In this document: in pieces, positions 43,355 through 52,704 of the stretch
Layout: each line of letters begins with the position of its first letter
How positions within the stretch are numbered: position 1 is the first letter of the stretch
NCBI RefSeq assembly: GCF_023349125.1
Contig: NZ_JAKIKT010000002.1
Location: 744,001 to 808,000 of the forward strand
DNA length: 64,000 bases
Reading direction: 5' to 3'
From: Shewanella corallii
Lineage (GTDB): Bacteria; Pseudomonadota; Gammaproteobacteria; Enterobacterales; Shewanellaceae
Made by a program: the position numbers and the translations under genes
The notes under the pieces: generated by a model
Databases searched by the model: none
What the model saw: the letters and a program-made list of their open reading frames with translations, nothing else
Told to the model about the DNA's origin: nothing

Positions 43355-43371
43355 TCAATATCTCCATCTCA
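41257..43371 (-). repeat. Long near-identical duplicated segment, copy in lipoprotein A
   Basis: From the 5' leader (shared ACTCAATATCTCCATCTCA) to codons for SSSQAVLTANN, this 2.1-kb stretch matches 45427-48091 almost base for base, apart from a single 549-bp module present only in the other copy. Similarity drops abruptly at the 41257 end. Confidence 0.85.
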
Positions 43372-43607
43372 AGTGTTTGCATCATAAATAAATTATTAAA
43401 CAGACCACTACTGTATTAATAACTTTAGTCCAGCCAAGAGCGTCTTCCAGTGGAAAAAGGACTCACTCAATAGGGAGAAAACAGCCTCTGGCCCAACAAG
43501 AACCAAAAACTCACTTATGTAAAGTCAATACAATTAAGCTCTGCTGACAAGAGATTGTCTTCTTAAACTGGACAGAGTAAAGATCAAATACAGGCGTTAT
43601 CTGATCA

Positions 43608-46600
43608 CTAAAGATCCAGGTCGATAAAGATCTGACTGTAACCGGTAAAGTCGCTTTGAACCGCACTACTGTCGCCACCTTCAACCGAGTCTCCCCAGGT
43701 GACTATCGTTCCATCCTGATTCTGTGCAACGAAACTGGAACTGTTACTCCATACTTTAGTGACAGTATCGAAATCTGAGCTGACACCACTGCTATCCCCA
43801 CCAAAATCGGAGTCTCCCCAGGTCACCACAGAGTTATCAGACTTAAGCGCCAAAAAGGCTTCTTCAGTAGCTATTATTTGTTCTACACCAGCGAGGTCTG
43901 ACTGCACACCACTGCTGTCGCCCCCTGATGCGGCTAATCCCCAGGTCACGACCGTGTCATCACCTTTCAACGCCGCGTATGCAAATAAGGTCGCAGACAA
44001 GCTTTCCACATTGGTAAGCTGCGCCTGAACACTGCTGCTATCACCACCTAACGAAGCTGAGCCCCAGGTGACGACTGTATTGTCTGATTTCAACGCAGCA
44101 AATGTATGAGTGGTGTTTGAAATACTCTCAACCCCGGAGAGGTCGGCCTGCACACCACTGCTGTCACCGCCAAAGCTGACGTTCCCCCAGGTAACGACGC
44201 TGCCATCATCCTTCACGGCCGCAAAAGCACGCCAATTACCATAAATCCTGGCAACATTGGTCAGATCTGCCTGAACTGAACTGGCATCCCCTCCCTGCAA
44301 CGAGTTCCCCCAGGCAACCACACTGCCATCCTCCTTTAACGCTGCGAATGCAAAGCGGGTAGCAGAAATCGAATCAACATTGGTCAGATCAGCGGCTACA
44401 GCGCTGGAATCGCCGCCATTGCTACTATCGCCCCAGGTCACAACAGTGCCATCTGACTTTAACGCCGCAAATGCCGTATCCGTGCCAAAAACCTCAGCGA
44501 CATTGGTCAGTTGTGCCTGTACTCCACTACTGTTTCCACCACTACCACCAGACCCCCAAGTGACCAGACTGCCATCGGATTTTAGCGCCGCAAAGGCAAC
44601 TGTATTGGCAAATACCTTGGTGACATCCGTTAAATCCGCCTGCACAGCACTGGCGTCCCCTCCTAACGAATTATGCCCCCAGGCTACAACGGTACCGTCA
44701 TCTTTTATGGCAGCGTAAGCCCAATTAGTATTAGCTATGGACACCACATTAGTTAGCTGTGCCTGCACTGCACTGCTATCCGCCCCCTTGGAATCATCTC
44801 CCCAACTCACTACTGTGCCATCTGTCATCAAAGCTGCGTGACTGTACTCTCCGTTTATCACATCAGCGACATATTTGGGCTGTATCACCACCTGCCCCTC
44901 TGTTATCAGACAAGCATTACTGCCATTTACACCGGAGTCATCGGCATTGCAGTATTGGTTTTTTACCCTTGCCCGTACAGAGATGGTTTTCTCCTTGTCG
45001 TCTCCGCTTGGTGAGTAGACTGCACCACTGCCACTGACCGGGACTCCGGCTACCTCAAAATGGAACTCAGTACGAGCGGGATGATCACAGCCGGTACAGG
45101 TCAGAGAAGCCGTAACATCCCCCTGATAGTCCAGTGTCAACGAGGTAATAACCGGCGCTACAGGTGCACTAAGGGTAAGTGTGACAGTTGCCGTTGCGGT
45201 ATTTCCCTCGCCATCAGTGACTTCATAGAAAATGCTGTCTGTCCCATAACGGATATTGTCAGGTGTATACCGTAATAAAAGGTCACTGTTATTAAATGAC
45301 GTTGTCCCCAGACTGGCTCCGTAAACGTTGGAAAAGCTTATGCTTCGACCAGAGCTGTTGGAAACAAAGGGCGTCATATCAATTACCAACAACCCAAGGC
45401 TTAATGGAAAAGACCCCAGTGAAACATTATTTGCCGTTAGCACCGCCTGTGAGCTTGAGGTGATTTGAATAACATTGGACGCCGTGGCCAGTCCATCTGT
45501 GACGCTGTAGCTGATTGAGTCAGTACCGGTAAAGCCATTGGGCGTGTATTCAAGCTGCAAACCAGTGCTGCTGATAGTGGCCGGTGCCGTAGCGCTGCCC
45601 AGCTCACTCAGAGTGAGTGAATCCCCGTCAGCGTCTGAAGTGTACAAGCTCAGGTCAATACTCAGGCTGCCACCGGCATAAGGGTCGATTGCCAGCGTGA
45701 TGGGCTGCACGACAGGCGCTTGATTGTCGATGGACACATTTATCGTCCCCTGAGCAAAGCCCCCTTTGCCGTCTGACACCACATAGCTAAAGCTATCCGC
45801 AGGAATGGAGGCCGAAGCGGTATAAGTCAGTTCCAGAGTGCCGGAAATCGTAACGCTACCCAGTGCGCCATAAGCCTGAGTCACAGACAAACTGTCTCCA
45901 TCGGCATCTGATACCAAGCCGGCAAGGTCTATCACTCGCTGGGAAGACGCCTGTATTTGCTGCAGCGTCAACGTCAGAGTCGTTGCTGCCGCGGTGGGAA
46001 CCTGGTTTGCCGGTGTGGCATCAGACACAGTGGCACTGATATGACCCAGAGCGCTGCCACCTTTGCCATCCGAGACTTGATAGACAAACTCATCAGCGCC
46101 AACATAACCTCCGGGAGTGTACTCCAGAGTTAATCCACTGACAGCAACCCGGCTATCACCACCAAATATGGCAATAGAGAGCGGGTCAGAGTCGGCATCA
46201 GCAACCAATCCCAGCGCGGCTAAATCCAAGGTGACCTGTGTGGCACTGTCAGTTGAAAAGCTGTAATCAGCCGCAGTAGGAGAGGTATTGTCAGGCGCGG
46301 GGCTGGCATCCGTCACATTAACAACCAAGAGACCAGCCGCCATCCCGCCTCGTCCATCCGAAACCAGATATGTTGCCGTATCGACCCCAATAAAACCGCC
46401 GGGAGAATAAGTCACCAGCTCCCCGGACAGTGCAAAGCGAGAGTCCGCTTGGAGCAGTTCAGTCACACTGACAGCGTCTCCATCCACGTCGCCATAAGCG
46501 CCGTTCAATGAAATGGTCAGATTAGTGAGACTGTCGGTGCTCGAGTTCAAGTCGTTGGCATAGGGCAGATTGTTATCCAGGTCACTCACAGCCACGACCA

Positions 46601-48074
46601 AAGTTCCTGTCGCAACAACGCCTGAGGAGACAAGGGTATAGACAACCTCGGTAACGCCTGCTGCCTGCGCTGTCAGTGCAATCTCATTATCGCTGGCTAT
46701 TGCTGCGCTGACAGCGCTGTTGGAGGGTGTGACCTGACTTATCTGCCAGCTGTCTGATGCAGTCACCGCACTACTGATATCCAGTGTGACACTTTGCCCT
46801 GTGGTCATCTCCTGCACCAGCGTTGACACACTTAAAGTGGCCGGGGGCGGTGAGTTGTCCGTCACAGTGACCTGGATAAGGCCCGCAGCCCAACCGCCCT
46901 TGCCATCGGTCACTATATAGGTGGCACTGTCGATACCCACAAAACCATTGGGACGGTACTCTACTGTGCCCCCGGACAAACTGAACCTGTCACTCACCTG
47001 CACCAGAGAATCAACGGATACAGTGTCACCATCGGCATCGCCGATATAACTGCTTAATGGGATAGAGATGTCAGTATCGCTGTCAGTGGACAGCGTCACA
47101 TCATTGGCAAAGGGAGACGTATTGTCACCATCACTGACCGCTACCACTATCAGTCCGGTGGCAATTAAAGTGCTGGAGGTCACTTCAACGCTTACTTCGG
47201 CTACGCCTTCAGCCAGCGCATTTAACGTCAGCTCTGAGTTGCTGCCAATATCAGCATCAACCGCAGTGCCATCCACACTGACCTGACTTATCTGCCAGCT
47301 GTCTGATGCTGTCACTGCACTACTGATATCCAGTGTGACACTTTGCCCTGTAGTCATCTCCTGCACCAGCGTTGACACACTTAAAGTGGCCGGAGGCGGG
47401 GTGTTATCGGTCACCGTCACCTGAATCAGGCCCGCAGCCCAACCGCCCTTGTCATCGGTCACTATATAGGTGGCACTGTCGATACCCACAAAACCATTGG
47501 CGTGATAAGTCAGGATGTGTCCATCAACTGCAAACCGTTCATCACTTTGAAGTAAATCGGTCACCGTCAGCTCATCACCATCCCTATCAGAGATATAACG
47601 GGACAGGTCAATCTCCAGCTTAGCCGTTCCATTTGAAATAAGTTGAATGTCTGCCGCAGAGGGCGATGTATTGACTGGGCTTGAGACCGCTATCGCCATA
47701 TACCCCTGATAGATGTTCCCCCCCGACTCCACTCTGTATGTCACGTCAGCCATACCAGCGCCATCGGCAATCACCTCCAGTTCAGTAGCAGACAGCAAAG
47801 CCACCCTGACAGGGCCGGTAACCGACAACACATCGGTAATTTGCCATGCCTCTCCCGAGCTGACTTCTGACGACAGGTCCAATGCCCGCTGCTCACCCAC
47901 ACGGAATTCAGAAACAACCAGATTAATGACAGGAGCCGGGGAAGGATTGGTTTCAACGACTGGAAGCAAAGACAGGCCTGACGGCTCTTCAGGCGAAGGC
48001 GACTCAGACTCGCTGCAAGCAGACAACAAGACTGTGAGCATAAATACACTAACAAGCTGGCGAAGGTGCGACAC
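43608..48074 (-). CDS. Giant lipoprotein B: paralogue of A with one extra 183-residue module
   Basis: 1488 residues from GTG 48074. The lipobox, alternating beta modules and Cys-containing joint are as in lipoprotein A. Residues 1-265 are almost identical to A; residues 266-448 are an additional module; from 449 on it again matches A up to SSSQAVLTANN, after which the two proteins diverge (about 60-70% similar by eye). The end (about 1070-1480) has ten 41-residue WG/GGDSS repeats, again diverged. Upstream DNA (ATAACTTTAGT and a CTGCCAGTG-like motif) is partly shared, so the duplication included promoter sequence. Function unknown; probably surface adhesion or recognition. Confidence 0.88.
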   Translation of the reverse strand: MSHLRQLVSVFMLTVLLSACSESESPSPEEPSGLSLLPVVETNPSPAPVINLVVSEFRVGEQRALDLSSEVSSGEAWQITDVLSVTGPVRVALLSATELEVIADGAGMADVTYRVESGGNIYQGYMAIAVSSPVNTSPSAADIQLISNGTAKLEIDLSRYISDRDGDELTVTDLLQSDERFAVDGHILTYHANGFVGIDSATYIVTDDKGGWAAGLIQVTVTDNTPPPATLSVSTLVQEMTTGQSVTLDISSAVTASDSWQISQVSVDGTAVDADIGSNSELTLNALAEGVAEVSVEVTSSTLIATGLIVVAVSDGDNTSPFANDVTLSTDSDTDISIPLSSYIGDADGDTVSVDSLVQVSDRFSLSGGTVEYRPNGFVGIDSATYIVTDGKGGWAAGLIQVTVTDNSPPPATLSVSTLVQEMTTGQSVTLDISSAVTASDSWQISQVTPSNSAVSAAIASDNEIALTAQAAGVTEVVYTLVSSGVVATGTLVVAVSDLDNNLPYANDLNSSTDSLTNLTISLNGAYGDVDGDAVSVTELLQADSRFALSGELVTYSPGGFIGVDTATYLVSDGRGGMAAGLLVVNVTDASPAPDNTSPTAADYSFSTDSATQVTLDLAALGLVADADSDPLSIAIFGGDSRVAVSGLTLEYTPGGYVGADEFVYQVSDGKGGSALGHISATVSDATPANQVPTAAATTLTLTLQQIQASSQRVIDLAGLVSDADGDSLSVTQAYGALGSVTISGTLELTYTASASIPADSFSYVVSDGKGGFAQGTINVSIDNQAPVVQPITLAIDPYAGGSLSIDLSLYTSDADGDSLTLSELGSATAPATISSTGLQLEYTPNGFTGTDSISYSVTDGLATASNVIQITSSSQAVLTANNVSLGSFPLSLGLLVIDMTPFVSNSSGRSISFSNVYGASLGTTSFNNSDLLLRYTPDNIRYGTDSIFYEVTDGEGNTATATVTLTLSAPVAPVITSLTLDYQGDVTASLTCTGCDHPARTEFHFEVAGVPVSGSGAVYSPSGDDKEKTISVRARVKNQYCNADDSGVNGSNACLITEGQVVIQPKYVADVINGEYSHAALMTDGTVVSWGDDSKGADSSAVQAQLTNVVSIANTNWAYAAIKDDGTVVAWGHNSLGGDASAVQADLTDVTKVFANTVAFAALKSDGSLVTWGSGGSGGNSSGVQAQLTNVAEVFGTDTAFAALKSDGTVVTWGDSSNGGDSSAVAADLTNVDSISATRFAFAALKEDGSVVAWGNSLQGGDASSVQADLTNVARIYGNWRAFAAVKDDGSVVTWGNVSFGGDSSGVQADLSGVESISNTTHTFAALKSDNTVVTWGSASLGGDSSSVQAQLTNVESLSATLFAYAALKGDDTVVTWGLAASGGDSSGVQSDLAGVEQIIATEEAFLALKSDNSVVTWGDSDFGGDSSGVSSDFDTVTKVWSNSSSFVAQNQDGTIVTWGDSVEGGDSSAVQSDFTGYSQIFIDLDL
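43623..44861 (-). repeat. Ten tandem 41-codon repeats in giant lipoprotein B
   Basis: Same consensus and copy number as in A (x10), but different unit sequences. Every unit ends in LTNV-like or FDTV/FTGY variants; the last unit of both proteins ends in F-I/L-DLDL at the stop codon. Confidence 0.85.
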
Positions 48075-48091
48075 TCAATATCTCCATCTCA
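45427..48091 (-). repeat. Long near-identical duplicated segment, copy in lipoprotein B
   Basis: Counterpart of 41257-43371; 549-550 bp longer, fully explained by the module at 46731-47279. Confidence 0.85.
46731..47279 (-). repeat. Extra 549-bp module in lipoprotein B
   Basis: Encodes exactly 183 residues (SVDGTAVDADIGSNS... to ...SDSWQISQV). It is bounded by identical DNA (ACCTGACTTATCTGCCAGCT at 46732 and at 47281, 549 bp apart), the footprint of unequal recombination between modules. Confidence 0.88.
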
Positions 48092-48220
48092 GATATCCCT
48101 ATCATGAGTCAGTTGTCAGGCAAGCCTTTGCCGTACCTATAACTTTAGTTCAGGTCAAAGGTTCTGCCAGTGAGGGAGAACAAGGTCACAATGGAGTTGC
48201 GATAGCCAAGGTCAGATCAA

Positions 48221-48242
48221 AAAAGAGCCCGCAGGCTCTTTT
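48221..48242 (-). terminator. Rho-independent terminator after ygiF
   Basis: AAAAGAGCC, 4-nt loop, GGCTCTTTT: 9-bp stem with an A run on the left, i.e. a U tract for minus-strand transcripts, 20 bp beyond the ygiF stop. Confidence 0.82.
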
Positions 48243-48261
48243 GTCATCACTCAATGAAAGC

Positions 48262-49740
48262 TTATCGCCAGTAGGGCGTCATGGCCTGAGCCGATTTACG
48301 GGAAAAGTCCAGTGCCAGCAGCAGACTGTCCTTTTTATTGGTCAGCCAATCGCTGAGATCCAGCTCCAACTGATGACTGTATTCATCTAAGAGGTTATAA
48401 CTGCCGAGGGTCCGTATACCATTAACCAAATCCCCCCAGGGAGCCCGAAAACTATCCCGGCTTTGGGCGTCATACAGTTCGCCATAGGCAAACCCAACAA
48501 GAATAGCTTCATCCAACTGCTCAATGGCGCTCAGGTAATCAGTGTCAGACAGGGACTGGGTAGGCGGCATCAACTCCAGAATGCTCTGCCAGGAGGCTTC
48601 CTGCATCTTATCCGCCATCGCTTTCAAGGATACCTGAGGCAGCACAACTAAACCTTTCTGCAAGTCCAGCAGCAAACGCACCATGGCCAGTTGCAGTTGA
48701 CCGTACTGTGGCATTCGCTGCAGCGAATGCAATTTAGCTGTGAAGTCAAACCCCGTCAACTCAGCTGCTGCTTTTGCTTCGAAAGCATCAGATTGTTGAT
48801 GTTTGGAAGCGAGACTCTCTTCAATAATACCTGCGGCGTACTGTGCCTTATCAACAAAGCCCAGATTGGCTTCAAGTAACTCGAAACCTGAATCATAACC
48901 GGCTTCCCACAAGCCAAACTGCTGCAAGGTCAAACGTTGCAGTCGGATAATGCTGCGCAGGCGCTGCCATAATTCGACACACTGCAGCGGCACATGAGCA
49001 CTCTCGGCAATCATCTGCTCAAGCAATTGCCACCGCTCCACACAGGTTTCCAGTAAAGTTTGCACGGCTATGTTGATATCGCTGTCTTTGGTGAGCTCAA
49101 CATACTTAAGGGCTTCCAGAGACAAGGGGCTGGACTGAGACGCCAGTCGGTAACCCCGCTGAGCTTTGCTGGCCTTGCCGAGGCGAACGGGTATCCACTC
49201 AGCAACCTGGGTCGCCAACTCAATCAAGGCTGACACCTCACCGGCCAGCAGCTCAAACTCCAGCTCGCAGATCTCTTCCCGCTCACCGGAAGCTACTATC
49301 GTGCCGGTATCCAGTGCGATCTCCACCATGCTGTTACCTACATATACATGCCAGAGCTGACGGGTGAAGTTTGTGTCAAACAGGCAATACAGTTCATTCT
49401 GCACCGTGGCAATATCTGCATCCACAGGCCAGATTTCATCGGGAAACAGACTCAAAGTCGGAGTATCCGCTTCTATATCTATGTTGTACTCTGGACGGGA
49501 GTGAATGCCGCCAGCCACACGACCAGCAGTTTTTATGGTTTGTTCTCTGTGGTCACCTTCACCTCTCACTCTGAGCCCCATATCCCAGCGACGCAGCTGA
49601 AGATCCTGGGTATCAAAGTAGCGGTTGGTGAGTTGTTTGGTCGGCAATAGCTCTGAATGCTCCAGATTGGAGAGCTTTGTAGTCAGAGTTTGAAGGTCTG
49701 CCAGGTCAAGGAAGAGCTTGAGTTCGATTTCTGCGGCCAT
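48262..49740 (-). CDS. ygiF: CYTH-CHAD inorganic triphosphatase
   Basis: 492 residues. The N-terminal CYTH domain (about 1-200) starts with the ExExK motif (AEIELKLFL) and has the RYFDTQDLQLRRWDMGLRVR and GRVAGGIHSRPEYN strands of the triphosphate tunnel. The C-terminal CHAD helical domain spans about 215-490. E. coli YgiF hydrolyses inorganic triphosphate; CHAD domains bind polyphosphate. It is divergent from the PhoU-like/Pit phosphate operon, which fits a phosphate-metabolism context. Confidence 0.92.
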   Translation of the reverse strand: MAAEIELKLFLDLADLQTLTTKLSNLEHSELLPTKQLTNRYFDTQDLQLRRWDMGLRVRGEGDHREQTIKTAGRVAGGIHSRPEYNIDIEADTPTLSLFPDEIWPVDADIATVQNELYCLFDTNFTRQLWHVYVGNSMVEIALDTGTIVASGEREEICELEFELLAGEVSALIELATQVAEWIPVRLGKASKAQRGYRLASQSSPLSLEALKYVELTKDSDINIAVQTLLETCVERWQLLEQMIAESAHVPLQCVELWQRLRSIIRLQRLTLQQFGLWEAGYDSGFELLEANLGFVDKAQYAAGIIEESLASKHQQSDAFEAKAAAELTGFDFTAKLHSLQRMPQYGQLQLAMVRLLLDLQKGLVVLPQVSLKAMADKMQEASWQSILELMPPTQSLSDTDYLSAIEQLDEAILVGFAYGELYDAQSRDSFRAPWGDLVNGIRTLGSYNLLDEYSHQLELDLSDWLTNKKDSLLLALDFSRKSAQAMTPYWR

Positions 49741-49972
49741 GAAGTAGAAGGGTCAGTTAGTAATCAAAGATTCATCAAAACGTCATTATTTATTCATAAT
49801 GTAATATTGCTGTCATAAAAGGTCTCTAGGATTCGCTTCCAGAGTAGATTTATGACTCAATAGTATTAAAACTGTGCTTCGATATAAAAAACACAGTTTC
49901 ATTAAGCGGACGCATGGGGTAACATTCGCCCGCTTTTTCCACTAAGGGAATAACCTTAATAGGTACACGGCT

Positions 49973-50653
49973 ATGCCAGTAAACTCTATTTTGGGCGTGT
50001 TTGCAAAATCGCCAATCAAGCCTCTGCAAGAGCACATCGACAAAGTATACGATTGCGCATCTATACTTGTCCCATTTTTCGAAGCGACTATCGCAGGTGA
50101 CTGGGATAGTGCCGTCGCACAGAGAAAACAAATCAGTCAACTGGAACGTGAAGCCGACGCGCTGAAGCGGGAGATTCGTCTGAATCTGCCTGGCGGTCTG
50201 TTCATGCCTGTTGAACGCACTGACTTGCTGGAACTGGTGACCCAACAGGATAAAATCGCCAACAAAGCAAAAGATATCTCTGGTCGCGTTATCGGTCGTG
50301 AATTACTTATTCCGGTAGCCATCCAAGGTCCCTTCATTGCCTATTTAACCCGCTGTCTTGACGCCGTTGAACTGGCGAAACAAGCCATCAACGAACTGGA
50401 TGATCTGTTGGAAACAGGTTTCCGTGGTCGTGAAGTTGAATTGGTAGAAAAGATGATCAGTCAACTCGATGCCATCGAAGAAGATACTGATGATCTGCAA
50501 ATTCAGGTACGTCGTCAGCTGTTTGCCATGGAAGCTGAACTCAACCCTGTCGATGTGATGTTCCTTTACAAGATTATTGAGTGGGTAGGCGACCTGGCTG
50601 ATTTGGCCGAGCGTGTAGGTTCCCGCCTGGAGCTGATGCTGGCTCGCGTCTGA
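49973..50653 (+). CDS. PhoU-like (DUF47, TIGR00153) regulator of phosphate transport
   Basis: 226 residues, all-helical. The opening VNSILGVFAKSPIKPLQEHI and the HIDKVYDCASILVPFFEA segment, then the NLPGGLFMPVERTDLLELV metal-binding-like stretch, are the TIGR00153/DUF47 pattern. It lies 24 bp upstream of a Pit-type permease, the usual pairing, and probably modulates that transporter rather than PhoR. Confidence 0.92.
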   Translation: MPVNSILGVFAKSPIKPLQEHIDKVYDCASILVPFFEATIAGDWDSAVAQRKQISQLEREADALKREIRLNLPGGLFMPVERTDLLELVTQQDKIANKAKDISGRVIGRELLIPVAIQGPFIAYLTRCLDAVELAKQAINELDDLLETGFRGREVELVEKMISQLDAIEEDTDDLQIQVRRQLFAMEAELNPVDVMFLYKIIEWVGDLADLAERVGSRLELMLARV

Positions 50654-50677
50654 TAACAAGGTTTTCAAGGTAACAAC

Positions 50678-51952
50678 ATGGTTGATGTATTAGTAACCCA
50701 TGGCACGCTGTTAATTGGGATGGCGGCCCTGTTTGGATTTTTGATGGCTTGGGGTATTGGTGCCAACGACGTGGCTAACGCCATGGGTACCTCTGTAGGT
50801 TCCAACGCCATTACCATCAAACAAGCGATCATCATTGCGATGATCTTCGAATTTGCCGGTGCCTATCTGGCTGGTGGTGAAGTAACCTCCACTATCCGTA
50901 AAGGTATTATCGATTCAGCTTACTTCGTACCACACCCAGAACTGCTGGTGTACGGTATGATCTCTGCACTGCTGGCAGCCGGTATCTGGTTGATTGTCGC
51001 CTCTGCATTGGGCTGGCCTGTATCTACCACTCACTCTATCATCGGCGCCATCATTGGCTTCGCCGCTGTAGGTGTGGGCCCTGACGCTGTAGCCTGGGGT
51101 AAAGTAGGTGGCATCGTTGGTTCCTGGGTCGTCACCCCGGCAATCTCTGGTTTCATCGCCTTTGTGATCTTCCAGAGCGTTCAGAAGTTAATCTTCAACA
51201 CCTCAGATCCTCTGGCAAACGCCAAGCGCTATGTCCCTTTCTATATGGGTCTGGCTGGCTTCATCATGTCTCTGGTAACTATTACCAAAGGTCTGAAGCA
51301 CGTTGGTCTGCACCTGAGCACTAACGAAGCTTACCTGCTGTCTCTGGCTATTGCTGTGGTTGTTGGCGTTCTGGGTAAAGTCGCTATTGGTCGCCTGAAG
51401 ATGTCTGGCGTTACCGGTACCGGCACCGACACTCAGTTTGGCGATGTTGAAAAAGTATTCGCTATCCTGATGGTTGTAACCGCATGTTGTATGGCATTTG
51501 CTCACGGCTCTAACGACGTAGCCAACGCTATTGGCCCTCTGGCCGCAGTAGTATCTGTAGTAGAAGCTGGCGGTGAAATCTCTTCCAAGGCTTCTCTGGC
51601 CTGGTGGATTCTGCCTCTGGGCGCCTTCGGTATCGTATTCGGTCTGGCTATCTTCGGTAAGCGCGTAATGCAGACCATTGGTAAGAACATTACCCATCTG
51701 ACTCCAAGCCGCGGTTTCGCTGCTGAGTTGGCTGCTGCTTCTACCGTGGTTATCGCATCAGGTACCGGTCTGCCAATCTCTACCACTCAGACTCTGGTAG
51801 GTGCTGTACTGGGTGTAGGTATGGCGCGTGGTATTGCCGCTATCAACATCGGTGTAGTTCGTAACATCGTAGTATCCTGGGTAGTTACCCTGCCTGCCGG
51901 TGCTGGTCTGTCGATCATCTTCTTCTACATGATCAAATCAGCATTCGAATAA
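50678..51952 (+). CDS. pit: Pit-family inorganic phosphate permease
   Basis: 424 residues, about ten membrane helices. Both PHO4 signature repeats are present: GANDVANAMGTSVGSNAITI near the start and HGSNDVANAIGPLAAVVSVV near residue 275, plus the STTHSIIGAIIGF and STTQTLVGAVLGV segments. It is a low-affinity, proton- or cation-coupled phosphate/metal-phosphate transporter. Codon usage looks more biased than in its neighbours (many CTG, GGT, TCT, GTA), consistent with high expression. Confidence 0.95.
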   Translation: MVDVLVTHGTLLIGMAALFGFLMAWGIGANDVANAMGTSVGSNAITIKQAIIIAMIFEFAGAYLAGGEVTSTIRKGIIDSAYFVPHPELLVYGMISALLAAGIWLIVASALGWPVSTTHSIIGAIIGFAAVGVGPDAVAWGKVGGIVGSWVVTPAISGFIAFVIFQSVQKLIFNTSDPLANAKRYVPFYMGLAGFIMSLVTITKGLKHVGLHLSTNEAYLLSLAIAVVVGVLGKVAIGRLKMSGVTGTGTDTQFGDVEKVFAILMVVTACCMAFAHGSNDVANAIGPLAAVVSVVEAGGEISSKASLAWWILPLGAFGIVFGLAIFGKRVMQTIGKNITHLTPSRGFAAELAAASTVVIASGTGLPISTTQTLVGAVLGVGMARGIAAINIGVVRNIVVSWVVTLPAGAGLSIIFFYMIKSAFE

Positions 51953-52065
51953 ACTAAAGTTTATTACGCAGTTATACAGAGGGAAGTCATATGACTTCCC
52001 TCTTGCATTAGTGCCCCTGAATCCCTAGCATGTGGGGCAGTTCCATCTTTAAAGAGAATACTTTA

Positions 52066-52647
52066 GTGTTACGAATCCTTGCTTTGGTGACCATGCTGAT
52101 AGCCTCACCAAATCTGCTGGCGGCGACTCAATCCGGCTATATTTCTGAAGATGTTTATATATTCATCCACGGTGGTCCTGGCACCCAGTATCGCATTCTG
52201 GGCAGTGTAGAAGCCGGTCAACCTGTCACTCTGCTGGGTGAAACCGACGGCGATTACAGTAAAATCAAAGACCATAAAGACAGAGAAGGCTGGGTACGCA
52301 CTGACCAGATCCAATCTTCTCCTTCTTTCCGTGTTGTCGTTCCGCAGCTGGAAACCAAACTGGCTGATACTCAAAAACAGCTAAGTCAGGTTCAATCCGG
52401 CAACAAGCAGCAAAGCAACCAGCTGAGCACTGCCGCCCGTGAAATCAGCGAACTGAAAGCACAGCTGACACAGGCCACGGCAGAGCGAGACAGTGCCAAG
52501 GCAGAGCTCAACTCACTGCTGGAAGATCAGGATTATGAAATGTGGCGCCAGGGAGGCATGATTGCCGGCGTAGGTCTGTTACTGGGTCTGCTGATAGCCT
52601 ACCTGCCACGTCCTCAGCGTCGTAACAAGAGCCGCTGGATGAACTGA
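52066..52647 (+). CDS. ygiM: YgiM-type SH3 domain membrane protein (TIGR04211)
   Basis: 193 residues from GTG 52066, which gives a normal signal peptide (MLRILALVTMLIASPNLLAA); an ATG at 52030 adds 12 unlikely residues. A bacterial SH3 domain (about 20-85: YISEDVYIFIHGGPGTQYRI, then GWVRTDQI) is followed by a coiled coil (about 98-155) and one C-terminal membrane helix ending RRNKSRWMN, as in E. coli YgiM. The SH3 faces the periplasm and may sense or bind peptidoglycan. ygiM next to ygiF is conserved in E. coli; here the phosphate genes lie between them. Confidence 0.9.
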   Translation: MLRILALVTMLIASPNLLAATQSGYISEDVYIFIHGGPGTQYRILGSVEAGQPVTLLGETDGDYSKIKDHKDREGWVRTDQIQSSPSFRVVVPQLETKLADTQKQLSQVQSGNKQQSNQLSTAAREISELKAQLTQATAERDSAKAELNSLLEDQDYEMWRQGGMIAGVGLLLGLLIAYLPRPQRRNKSRWMN

Positions 52648-52676
52648 TTGATCCGTTGATTGACCAGTCACTCAAT

Positions 52677-52704
52677 AAAAAAACCACCCGCGGGTGGTTT
52701 TTTT
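52677..52704. terminator. Bidirectional terminator between ygiM and a small membrane protein
   Basis: AAAAAAACCACCCG directly followed by CGGGTGGTTTTTTT, a perfect palindrome with long A and T runs. The first codons of overlap reach the stop of the minus-strand gene. Confidence 0.9.

Noticed and set aside
39437..48091. CRISPR-like or insertion-sequence explanation for the repeated DNA
   Set aside because: All repeats are inside long open reading frames and follow codon periodicity; no transposase, terminal inverted repeats or unique spacers are seen.
47713..48390. 225-codon plus-strand frame over the start of lipoprotein B
   Set aside because: It is antisense to a conserved signal peptide and module and is mirrored in copy A, as expected of a shadow of duplicated coding DNA.
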